38,200 bases of DNA from Bacillota bacterium (GTDB lineage Bacteria > Bacillota > Sulfobacillia > JAJZYS01 > JAJYTV01). Under the pieces are notes generated by a model. The model was not told where the DNA came from and searched no databases. It worked only from the letters and a program-made list of their open reading frames with translations. The stretch covers positions 1 to 38,200 of the forward strand of contig JAJZIE010000003.1 in NCBI GenBank assembly GCA_021810725.1, read 5' to 3'. Position numbers and translations under genes: made by a program. Positions 26,643-33,597 of this stretch are shown here, in pieces (the stretch's first letter is position 1; the number at the start of each line of letters is the position of its first letter).

Positions 26643-28031
26643 GTGCCGGAGCTCGAGATAGCCATCGACCCTGAGCTGCCGAGCGATCTCGCGCTGGATC
26701 TGCGCCGGCACCTTGAGGAGCGCTGGCCGGACGTCGCGGTCACCCCGCTGCGGCTGCCGGCCCCCCAGCGTGACGCCCGCGACGGGCCGCTGCTCGTACT
26801 GCTTCGGCCTGATGCCACACCGCCTCCAGCCGACCCGGGAACACTGGCCGTGGTGCCATGGGACAGGGCAGCCGACGCGCAGGGCAGGGGCCCCCTGTTC
26901 CGTCAGGTGGACGTCGAGATCGCCCGCGTCACGGCGCAGCGTCGAGGACGCCCTCCCGAGCGCGATGTCTCGCCGCCACCGCGGGAGATGACACGGCGCG
27001 CCCTCCTGCGCATTCCGCTGCCGATCGGCCGGCCACTTCCGCCCGTCCCGTGGTTCGAGGCCGGGCTTTGCCTACAGGCGGAGGGCTGCGACAAGTGCGC
27101 CGCCTGCTGCCCGCAGGGAGCGTTCAGCCTCTCCGCCGGAGAAGCGGTCATCGACGCCGCGGCTTGCACCGGTTGCGGCGTCTGCGTCGCGACGTGCCCG
27201 ACAGGCGCCGTCGAAAGCGCCCATCTTGGCGACGGCCAGTGGCGCGCGGCTCTCGGTGTCCTCAAAGCAGATCCTGGGGAACGACGTCTGGCTTTGCGCT
27301 GCCCACAGTCGTCGCCTGGTGTCCCGGACGACCGCCTCACCCTGCAGGTGGGCTGCATCGGCGAGGTCGGCTGGTATCACGTCCTGACCTGCCACGCGGA
27401 GACCGGGCACCTGCCCGAACTCTCGTGCGAAAGGCGCGACTGCCACCTGAGGCCGCAGGCAGAGGCTGCCCTGGCCCGCCTCGAGTTGGCCGCGGCGTCG
27501 TTGCCCGCGGGCTTGGCCGAAATGCCCACGGTGAAGGCAGCCGACACGCCCAGGGCTCCGCGGCGCGGCGATATCGCGACCGCCTTGCGGCGGCTGGGAA
27601 TGGCCATCGGCGAGGAGGCCAGACCGGAGATCTGGCCGCAGCTCGGGTGGACGCCGCAAGTGGGTGGCAACTGCACGCTGTGCGGCGGCTGCGTCCAGAC
27701 GTGTCCTGCGGGCGTGTTCGCCATCGAGGAGGAGGCACTCGCGACAAGCCTGCGGGTCGACGCGGCCTTGTGCACGGGCTGCGGTGCCTGTGCGCGAACC
27801 TGTCCCGAACAGGCACTGGAGGTCGTGCCTGCGCGCATCTCAGAGCTTCTGGGGTCCTTGGAGCGATTCCATGCGGCGAAGCAGCTCTGCAAGGGATGTG
27901 GGCAGCCTTACGAGTCGCCGACATTCGTCGCGGCATTGCGACAGCGCATGGTGAAGGCCGGCTTCGGCGGTCCACTCGTGGAGCGGCTCGACTATTGTCC
28001 GGAGTGCCGAGCAGCATTGCCGCGCGGGTGA
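26643..28031 (+). CDS. polyferredoxin with four 4Fe-4S motifs and a Cys-pair tail
   Basis: This protein of about 462 residues ends the molybdoenzyme operon. After roughly 120 variable, Pro/Arg-rich residues come two ferredoxin pairs: CLQAEGCDKCAACCP (atypical C-x5-C-x2-C-x3-CP) with CTGCGVCVATCP, and CTLCGGCVQTCP with CTGCGACARTCP. Between the pairs lies a domain with Cys (RCPQSS, VGCIGEVGW, LTCHAE, SCERRDC). The tail has CKGCG and CPEC pairs like a zinc ribbon. No signal peptide or membrane helix is seen, so it is probably cytoplasmic. It is loosely NapF-like, suggesting a role in Fe-S loading or electron supply for the molybdoenzyme. GTG 26643 is preferred (GGGGAGG, spacing 9) over GTG 26637. 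Confidence 0.83.
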   Translation: MPELEIAIDPELPSDLALDLRRHLEERWPDVAVTPLRLPAPQRDARDGPLLVLLRPDATPPPADPGTLAVVPWDRAADAQGRGPLFRQVDVEIARVTAQRRGRPPERDVSPPPREMTRRALLRIPLPIGRPLPPVPWFEAGLCLQAEGCDKCAACCPQGAFSLSAGEAVIDAAACTGCGVCVATCPTGAVESAHLGDGQWRAALGVLKADPGERRLALRCPQSSPGVPDDRLTLQVGCIGEVGWYHVLTCHAETGHLPELSCERRDCHLRPQAEAALARLELAAASLPAGLAEMPTVKAADTPRAPRRGDIATALRRLGMAIGEEARPEIWPQLGWTPQVGGNCTLCGGCVQTCPAGVFAIEEEALATSLRVDAALCTGCGACARTCPEQALEVVPARISELLGSLERFHAAKQLCKGCGQPYESPTFVAALRQRMVKAGFGGPLVERLDYCPECRAALPRG

Positions 28032-28072
28032 GCGTTCGGATCCGGCCGGACGATCACCAGCCATCTGCCAGA

Positions 28073-28107
28073 AGACGGACCGCCTCCCCGGGGGGAGCGG
28101 CCCGTCT
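28073..28107. terminator. imperfect hairpin between the convergent polyferredoxin and ATPase genes
   Basis: AGACGG-CCGC-TCCCC type arms (28073-28089) pair with GGGGAGCGG-CCGTCT (28092-28107), with a few mismatches. The following T content is modest on both strands (GGGTTTCC; TCTTCT). It lies between two convergent genes and could serve both. The remainder of 28032-28207 shows no gene. Confidence 0.55.
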
Positions 28108-28207
28108 GGGTTTCCGGCGTCAGGTCGAGGGGGTGCCGTGACGGCGCAGGCAGCCGCGCCGCCCTCGGACTCCCACAAACGCATGGAACCGATGTATATG
28201 GGTATGT

Positions 28208-29377
28208 CTACGGTTGCTGGCTGTTGAGGAACTCCGCGAAGTGCGGCACGGTGAACGCCACGGTGCCGCGTTCGACGCTGTAGATCAGGCCCTTCCTGAG
28301 CAGACTGTCGCGGACGGGGGACAGGCTGCTCGGGCGCTTTTTCAGGTGTCCCGCAACTTCCGCCGTCGACACGCGGTCCGCGCCTAAAGCGGCCACCGCC
28401 TTGAGATAAGATCGCTCGGCCTGGGTAGCCCGCTCATAGCGTGAGCCGAAAAAGCCTGAGGCAAGCTCCTGGCGTGCGAGGCCTTCACTCGTCCGTACAT
28501 CGTCCTCAGTGATCGGACTTTTTGGTGCCACATCCCAGGCTTCCTTGGCGAACATCTGAATGAAGAATGGGTACCCGTCCGTCAGGGCCGCGAGGAGGTC
28601 GAGAGCCCCGCCGGTGTACGCTACGCCTTCACGTGCAGCCGGTGCGGTCACGGCGCGGTCTGTGTTGGATCTGCTCAGCCTGTCGACGGGGACATATTCG
28701 AACAGGCGCTCCGTATAACTCTTGGCGTCGCTCAGAACCGCGGGAAGGTGCGGCAGGCCAGCCCCCACGACCAGGATTCTGCCTCGGGTCTGGCTCATCT
28801 CGTGGCAGGCGACGGCCAACGAAGTGAGGTCTTGCTGGCTTGCATCCTGCAACTCGTCCATGAACAGACCGACACCGCCACCGACGCGCCGGACCAAAGC
28901 GTCTGCTTCCGCAAACAGCAGCGTCAGGTCGGCGGCGAGGTCGCCGGAATCAGCGCTGCCACGGGCGGCGTCGACATCAATGGCCAGTTGCCAGGTGCCG
29001 TCCGGGGACACCTTGAGCGAAAACGCTTTCAGCACGGCCAGGAACTGCCTGACCGCCCCTTTGGCACGCGATTCGGCCGCAAAGCGTCGCATCGCGACAT
29101 GCATGCTCTCAGCGATCTGCTGTCTAAGCGAGACGTCGCTGCGAACCTCCAGCTTGGCCGTGGTCCAGCCCTGCTCCAGGGCGACCGTTCGGAACCTGTT
29201 GAGTAGAACGGTCTTGCCTACACCACGAAGTCCCACGAGCATGACGCCGCGCACGGGACGGTCCTGCGCCGCCCGTGCGACCACTTGCTCAAACATGCGG
29301 ATCTCGCGATCCCTGCCCGCCAGTTCCGGAGGCTGCTGTCCAGCCCCAGGGGCGTAGGGATTGGTGACTGGATTCAT
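28208..29377 (-). CDS. AAA-type ATPase with C-terminal winged-helix-like region
   Basis: This 389-residue protein has a P-loop (Walker A GLRGVGKT, near residue 48), a Walker B-type GLFMDELQD about 120 residues later, and a C-terminal part (TQAERSYLKAVAALGADRVS, AEVAGHLKK, SSLSPVRDSLLRKGLIY) that reads like a winged helix. The layout resembles Orc1/Cdc6-like or STAND-like predicted ATPases of unknown role common in bacteria. ATG 29377 has no ribosome binding site; an upstream ATG (29386) is possible. A -10 element 7 bases before 29377 suggests a leaderless transcript. Convergent with the polyferredoxin gene and downstream of the narK terminator, it looks transcriptionally independent. DNA binding is likely; the target is unknown. 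Confidence 0.8.
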   Translation of the reverse strand: MNPVTNPYAPGAGQQPPELAGRDREIRMFEQVVARAAQDRPVRGVMLVGLRGVGKTVLLNRFRTVALEQGWTTAKLEVRSDVSLRQQIAESMHVAMRRFAAESRAKGAVRQFLAVLKAFSLKVSPDGTWQLAIDVDAARGSADSGDLAADLTLLFAEADALVRRVGGGVGLFMDELQDASQQDLTSLAVACHEMSQTRGRILVVGAGLPHLPAVLSDAKSYTERLFEYVPVDRLSRSNTDRAVTAPAAREGVAYTGGALDLLAALTDGYPFFIQMFAKEAWDVAPKSPITEDDVRTSEGLARQELASGFFGSRYERATQAERSYLKAVAALGADRVSTAEVAGHLKKRPSSLSPVRDSLLRKGLIYSVERGTVAFTVPHFAEFLNSQQP

Positions 29378-29414
29378 GTATAGCATTGTATAGCGTTGTA
29401 TTGGTTTTTCGCAA
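29378..29414 (-). promoter_or_regulatory. tandem-repeat promoter of the ATPase gene, apparently leaderless
   Basis: Read on the minus strand, TTGCGA (29414-29409), an 18-base spacer and TACAAT (29390-29385) form a promoter ending 7 bases before ATG 29377. On the plus strand the same DNA is a tandem 10-bp repeat: GTATAGCATT (29378-29387), GTATAGCGTT (29388-29397) and a partial GTATTGG. The repeats overlap the -10 element, suggesting an operator, possibly autoregulatory. Confidence 0.55.
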
Positions 29415-29586
29415 TAGAGTCGAATGCATCGTCGCGGCCCTCCGCGTTGACGCGGGGCAGCGGGTGGGCGCGAGATGGCCAGCGGTGTTGGCGGGGCGTT
29501 CCAGAACCCGCTGGGGGCCACGGACCGGGGTTTTGCTTCGGCACAACGCGGACGCGCCGGCAGTTGCCCCAGGATCGAGCCGGTGC

Positions 29587-29621
29587 AAAAGGGCCGCCTC
29601 CCTCCCGGGAAGCGGCCCTTT
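29587..29621 (-). terminator. Rho-independent terminator after narK
   Basis: AAAGGGCCGC (29588-29597) and GCGGCCCTTT (29612-29621) form a perfect 10-bp stem. On the minus strand it continues into a short T-run, 18 bases after the narK stop. The rest of 29415-29638 has no visible gene. Confidence 0.85.
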
Positions 29622-29638
29622 GCCCCTCGCAGCCCGTC

Positions 29639-30955
29639 TCAGCTTACGGCGGTCAGGTCGGCGGGGGTGCCGTGACGGCGCGCGAGGTTTCCCAGCCACC
29701 CGACGACCAGCATGTCGACGAGGATGACAGCCACCACGGCCAGAAGCCCGAGCGGATAGGTGCCGGTCTGGCCGGCGATGTAGCCCATCAGCGGTGGCAG
29801 CACAAAGCCGCCGAAGGCGCCGAGTCCCCCGACCCAACCCGACGCTCCGCCGACGGCCTGCGGTACGTAGCGCGGGACGAGCTTGAACACGACGGCGTTC
29901 TGCAGGCCGATACCGACCGCTAGCACCACCTCGCCGCCGACCGCCACCGCGACGCTCGGGGCGAAGGCCATGACGAGTGCCCCTACCAGCATGATCGCGA
30001 GGTTGCCCATCAGGGCGAAGCGCACCGTGACCCGGTCCGCCAAGAGACCGCCCGGTACGCGCACCAGCGACGCGAGCAGGGAGAAGGTCAGGGTGAGCAC
30101 GCCACCGGTGGTCAGGGACTCCTTGTAGGCGACGTGCCAGAGAGACGGCAGCCAGGTGGTGAGGGCGAGGAAGCCGCCGAACGAGAGGAAGTAGAGGAGG
30201 ACGAGCGCCCAGGTCTCCGGCACCCTGGCCGCCTCGCGCAGGCCCTGCCAGGTGGAGCCGGCCGGCATCATGTCCTGGCGCAGGCTGCGCATCGTCGCCG
30301 CGATCTCCTTGTCGCCGGCCCCCTGGCGCCTCAGCTGGAACCAGGGCGCGTCCTTGATGAAGACGGCGTAGAGGATCGCGATGACGAGCAGGAGGCCGAA
30401 CCAGATGCTGTAGGCGGAAAGGAGCCCGAGGCCGCCCACCGCCACCGGCAGGAGCCACGACGAAAGGCCCGGCGCCGCGTTGCCAAGACCCGCATAGACG
30501 CCGAGCGGACCGCCTTGGCGGCTCTTCGGGAACCAGTACGAGACCTGCGCGATGCCGACCGAGAAGGTGGCGATGCCGGACCCGATCAGCATGCCGAGGA
30601 TCAGGAGGATGGGGTAGAGTCCGGCCATGTGGTTCGGATAGTCCGCCCGGAGCAGGAGCAGCAGCAAGGCGATGCCGAGCAGGGTGATGCCGAGCAGGAT
30701 GAGGAAGGGGCGCTTGCCGCCGCGGCTGTCGACCCATGCGCCGAAGGGGATGCGCAGAAGCGAGCCGGTGAAGTTCGGGATGCCGGAGAGAAGGCCTGCC
30801 GCGGCTGGCGTCAGGCCAAGCAGCAGCGTGAACTTGGGCACCAGCGGTCCGAAGATGGCGACGCCCGCGAAGCCGCCGAAGAAGCCGAGTGTCGCGATCC
30901 AGAGCGCCTGGTTCATGGAGCCGGCGATGCGATACTTCCGTTGATCGGTGGGCAC
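29639..30955 (-). CDS. narK: NarK-type nitrate/nitrite transporter (MFS)
   Basis: This 438-residue, twelve-helix major facilitator protein belongs to the nitrate/nitrite porter family. Both family signatures are visible: AGLGNAAPGLSSW in helix 5 and GWVGGLGAFGGFVLPP in helix 11, with the substrate-site Arg expected in helices 2 and 8 (LLRIPFGAW and SLVRVPGGLLAD). GTG 30955 is chosen because GGGGAGG stands 6 bases upstream on the minus strand; the longer ATG 31012 start adds an unlikely Gly/Pro-rich leader. It is transcribed alone, away from narGHJI, with an Fnr-type box upstream and a terminator downstream. It would import nitrate, export nitrite, or exchange them. Confidence 0.93.
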   Translation of the reverse strand: MPTDQRKYRIAGSMNQALWIATLGFFGGFAGVAIFGPLVPKFTLLLGLTPAAAGLLSGIPNFTGSLLRIPFGAWVDSRGGKRPFLILLGITLLGIALLLLLLRADYPNHMAGLYPILLILGMLIGSGIATFSVGIAQVSYWFPKSRQGGPLGVYAGLGNAAPGLSSWLLPVAVGGLGLLSAYSIWFGLLLVIAILYAVFIKDAPWFQLRRQGAGDKEIAATMRSLRQDMMPAGSTWQGLREAARVPETWALVLLYFLSFGGFLALTTWLPSLWHVAYKESLTTGGVLTLTFSLLASLVRVPGGLLADRVTVRFALMGNLAIMLVGALVMAFAPSVAVAVGGEVVLAVGIGLQNAVVFKLVPRYVPQAVGGASGWVGGLGAFGGFVLPPLMGYIAGQTGTYPLGLLAVVAVILVDMLVVGWLGNLARRHGTPADLTAVS

Positions 30956-31013
30956 GATGCGACCTCCCCAGAGGCAGTTGCCGACGGGCCCTGTCGGCCT
31001 TTCTCCTCCCATG

Positions 31014-31025
31014 TACCCTTGGGTA
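31014..31025. promoter_or_regulatory. perfect palindrome TACCCTTGGGTA near the narK promoter
   Basis: This 12-base sequence has TACCC/GGGTA arms and contains a NarL-heptamer-like core (TACYYMT with one mismatch on either strand). It lies 12 bases downstream (in narK direction) of the Fnr-type box. The arrangement is not the classic 7-2-7 NarL site, so the call is tentative. Confidence 0.35.
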
Positions 31026-31037
31026 GAGCCGTCCTTT

Positions 31038-31053
31038 TGTGGCGCAGGTCACC
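31038..31053. promoter_or_regulatory. Fnr-type box upstream of narK
   Basis: TGTGG-CGCAGG-TCACC matches TGTGA-N6-TCACA at 8 of 10 positions. Activation of narK by Fnr is well established in Bacillus and enterobacteria. It lies 83 bases before the chosen narK start; no strong -10 element is evident downstream. Confidence 0.55.
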
Positions 31054-31270
31054 AAAACCGGCCCGCTGGCCAGGAAGGGCCGCTTGGTTGGGCCGTCCGT
31101 CGGATGGCCACTCCTCCAACCGGCCGAACCGCCGTCCGAGAGGTCAAGAACATTGGGACGGGTCGAGGGGCGAGTCCGGCGTTCGCCCCTGCACGCAGAG
31201 CCCGCACCTCACCGTAAGTACCTGGAGGGAATACGGTGTAGCAATGTTCTGTCGGGAAGGAGAGATAGCT

Positions 31271-32752
31271 GTGGCCGATCACGCCATCGTCGAGTTTCCG
31301 ATTCCGACGCCCGGGAGCAACCCGTGGGACGTGGCGGTCGCCTCCGGGCCAGACGTCTGGTTCACGGAGTTCAACGCAAACAAGGTGGGGAGGTACCACG
31401 TTCCTACGGGGACGTTCACCGAACTCGAGCTGCCCACCCCGGACAGCCAGCCCGCAGGGATCACCGCGGACCCTTACGGCGTCATTTGGTTGGTGGAGGC
31501 GAACGGTAACAATCTGGCGCGCATCGATCCCGCGACCCTGGACATCCTCGAAGTGCCAATCCCGACACCGGACAGCCGTCCCCTCGCCATCGCCGTAGGG
31601 CCGGACGGCAACCTCTGGTTCACGGAAGCGTTCGCCTCGCAGGTCGGCCGTCTCGAGCTCTCGAGTACGAGCATCACCGAGTTCCCCACGCCGACGCCGA
31701 ACGCCACGCCGATGGGCATCGCCGGAGGACCGGCAAGCGTCTGGTTTACCGAATCGCACCCCGGGGCCGCCGCCATCGTGCAGATCGTCCTGGCCACCAT
31801 GGGCATGGCCGAGGTGAAGTTGCCGGATCCGGACAGTTCGCCGCTAGCGATCACGCTGGGACCTGACGGCAACATGTGGTTCACGGCGCCAGGCACCACC
31901 GGGCTCGGCAGCGGCCTGGGCAAGGTCAGTCCGGTCTCGCTCGCGGTCACCATGCTCTCGACCCCGACGCCCAAGTCGGCGGTGGCCGGCATCGCGGCGG
32001 GGCCCGACCACAATGTCTGGTTCACCGAGGGCATCGGCAATCTCGGCTTCGTGAATCCGGACACCCTGGCCATCACCGAGATCCCCGCGGGGGCCGGACG
32101 CAGTCCGTTCCTGCTCACGACCGGCTTCGATGGCACGCTCTGGTTCACGGACCCGGCCACGAACAGTCTGGGCGAGGTCTTCGTGCGGGTCGCTCCGGGG
32201 CCGTGCGGACCTGGCGGCTGCCCGGCTCCGACCGAGATCGCCTGCATCGTCGTCGACAAGGTTTTCGACTACTGCTACCAGCAGGACACGTCGCCGATGG
32301 TCTGCGCTCCTCTGCTGGAGGACCCGCCGCCAGGCCCTGTCGTCAGTTGCACCGTGTCCGCCGTCAGCTGCACCTTCGCGAGCAGCGTGCCTGCCGCCAG
32401 CACCGACTACGTCAACGCCACCTTCGTGCTGAGCGCCACGGTCACGTTCAGCGTCCAGTTCGACGCCATCTGCTACGTCGCCCAGGAACCGGTCAGCCTG
32501 TTCAAGACGGTGACGCTCTGCGGCCCAACGGGAACCACTCCGTCGTGCGCGGTGGTCAGCGCGACATGCATCCCGCCTGTCGTCATCGACGAGGAGGTCT
32601 GCACCACCGTGACCTTCTGCGCGACCTTCGCCTCGACCGCCCAGGTCCAGCTGCTCGTACCCGCCTACGGCTACTGCACGCCCGCGCCCTGCGTGACCCT
32701 GCCCCTGGGCGCATGCCCCCCGTCGCCCATCTTCCCGCCTCAGTGCACCTGA
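31271..32752 (+). CDS. streptogramin-lyase-like beta-propeller fused to a Cys-rich domain
   Basis: This 493-residue protein has two parts. Residues 1 to about 305 hold seven blades marked by a WFTE-type motif (DVWFTEF, VIWLVEA, NLWFTEA, SVWFTES, NMWFTAP, NVWFTEG, TLWFTDP) with IxxGPDGN turns, as in virginiamycin B lyase-like propellers; this part has no Cys. From about 310 on, 17 Cys follow, with CIVVDKVFDYCYQQ reminiscent of SPOCS/DUF3794 spore-coat-type domains. No signal peptide or membrane helix is seen. GTG 31271 has AAGGAG 8 bases upstream. Lyase activity is not implied: the propeller may only be a scaffold. A role in the spore coat or cell surface is inference. Confidence 0.75.
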   Translation: MADHAIVEFPIPTPGSNPWDVAVASGPDVWFTEFNANKVGRYHVPTGTFTELELPTPDSQPAGITADPYGVIWLVEANGNNLARIDPATLDILEVPIPTPDSRPLAIAVGPDGNLWFTEAFASQVGRLELSSTSITEFPTPTPNATPMGIAGGPASVWFTESHPGAAAIVQIVLATMGMAEVKLPDPDSSPLAITLGPDGNMWFTAPGTTGLGSGLGKVSPVSLAVTMLSTPTPKSAVAGIAAGPDHNVWFTEGIGNLGFVNPDTLAITEIPAGAGRSPFLLTTGFDGTLWFTDPATNSLGEVFVRVAPGPCGPGGCPAPTEIACIVVDKVFDYCYQQDTSPMVCAPLLEDPPPGPVVSCTVSAVSCTFASSVPAASTDYVNATFVLSATVTFSVQFDAICYVAQEPVSLFKTVTLCGPTGTTPSCAVVSATCIPPVVIDEEVCTTVTFCATFASTAQVQLLVPAYGYCTPAPCVTLPLGACPPSPIFPPQCT

Positions 32753-32762
32753 AAGCGGGGCG

Positions 32763-32800
32763 CGAAGGACCGCCTCTGGCGCACGCCAGGTGGTCCTTCG
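32763..32800 (+). terminator. strong hairpin after the propeller gene
   Basis: CGAAGGACC (32763-32771) pairs with GGTCCTTCG (32792-32800), and inner bases extend the stem. The following sequence (TGTCCCTTGG) lacks a good T-run, so termination may be partial. The remainder up to the pabA promoter has no visible gene. Confidence 0.65.
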
Positions 32801-32925
32801 TGTCCCTTGGCCCACATCGGCGGCGGGCGCACCTGCAGCTCCGTGGCGCGAGCTGCCACACGGCTGGAGCAGCGGGGACCGCCATGCGAACCGCGGGAGG
32901 AGTCCTGGTCGCCAGCGGACGTACG

Positions 32926-32954
32926 TTGCCAGTGGACCAGGCACCGTCTAGCAT
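32926..32954 (+). promoter_or_regulatory. sigma-70-type promoter of the pab operon
   Basis: TTGCCA (32926-32931), a 17-base spacer and TAGCAT (32949-32954) form a good housekeeping promoter. Transcription would begin near 32961, 16 bases before the pabA ATG. The -10 hexamer is identical to that of the regulator gene at 20370. Confidence 0.7.
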
Positions 32955-32976
32955 GGCAGCGTAGGCGGTGATCTGG

Positions 32977-33597
32977 ATGTTCCTGCTGGTCGACAACTAC
33001 GACTCCTTCACCTACAACTTGGTGCAGCATCTTGGTCGCCTCGGCGTGGAGACCAAGGTGCTGCGCAATGACGCATGCACTGTTGAGGATGTAAGGAACT
33101 CGGCTGCCGAGGCGGTTGTGCTCTCGCCTGGCCCGGGCAGGCCCGAAGACGCCGGCGTGTGCGTACCGCTCGTACAGGCACTCTTCTCTCGTCTGCCGAT
33201 CTTCGGCGTCTGCCTCGGCATGCAGGCGATCGCGGCCGCGTTTGGCGGCCAGATCATCGGCGCGCAGCGCCCGCTTCACGGCAAGCAGGCACCCGCCTGG
33301 CACGTCGGCGAGGGCAGCCTGCGCAGTCTGCCTTCGCCACTGACGGTCTGCCGCTACCACTCACTCGTCGTGGATCCCAAGACGCTGCCTCCCGAGCTGG
33401 CGGTGACGGCCTGGAGCGCCGAGGGCGAGGTGATGGCCCTGCGCCACCGCGGGGCCCCCGTCGAAGGTCTCCAGTTCCATCCGGAGTCCGCCTTCACCGT
33501 GCACGGCATCGACATTCTGGCGAACTTCGTGGCCGAGGTGCGCGGCCTTTGCCCAGAGCCACCCCTTCCGGAACGGCGTGAGGCGCACCATGTCTGA
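32977..33597 (+). CDS. pabA: aminodeoxychorismate/anthranilate synthase glutaminase subunit
   Basis: This 206-residue class I glutamine amidotransferase supplies ammonia to the partner synthase encoded next to it. The motifs are FLLVDNYDSFTYN, LSPGPGRPEDAG, the nucleophile C79 in FGVCLGMQ, and H168/E170 in QFHPES. ATG 32977 is preferred to GTG 32968 because the upstream GGCGGTGA is then correctly spaced. It overlaps pabB by 8 bases. PabA and TrpG are hard to separate by sequence and one protein may serve both pathways, but pabB and pabC next door favour folate synthesis. Confidence 0.93.
   Translation: MFLLVDNYDSFTYNLVQHLGRLGVETKVLRNDACTVEDVRNSAAEAVVLSPGPGRPEDAGVCVPLVQALFSRLPIFGVCLGMQAIAAAFGGQIIGAQRPLHGKQAPAWHVGEGSLRSLPSPLTVCRYHSLVVDPKTLPPELAVTAWSAEGEVMALRHRGAPVEGLQFHPESAFTVHGIDILANFVAEVRGLCPEPPLPERREAHHV

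Larger units (their letters stand above)
30956..31270. other. divergent intergenic region between narK and the propeller gene
   Basis: No protein gene is supported in these 315 bases. They hold the narK ribosome binding site, a GCCGAC/GTCGGC hairpin (about 30977-30995), the palindrome TACCCTTGGGTA (31014-31025), the Fnr-type box (31038-31053), and near the other end an inverted repeat CACCGTA (31210-31216) / TACGGTG (31232-31238) in front of the propeller gene. Confidence 0.6.

Noticed and set aside
31271..32200. Antibiotic resistance (virginiamycin B lyase) function for the propeller
   Set aside because: Only the general propeller repeat is visible; the fusion to a Cys-rich domain and the lack of verified catalytic residues do not support a resistance call.
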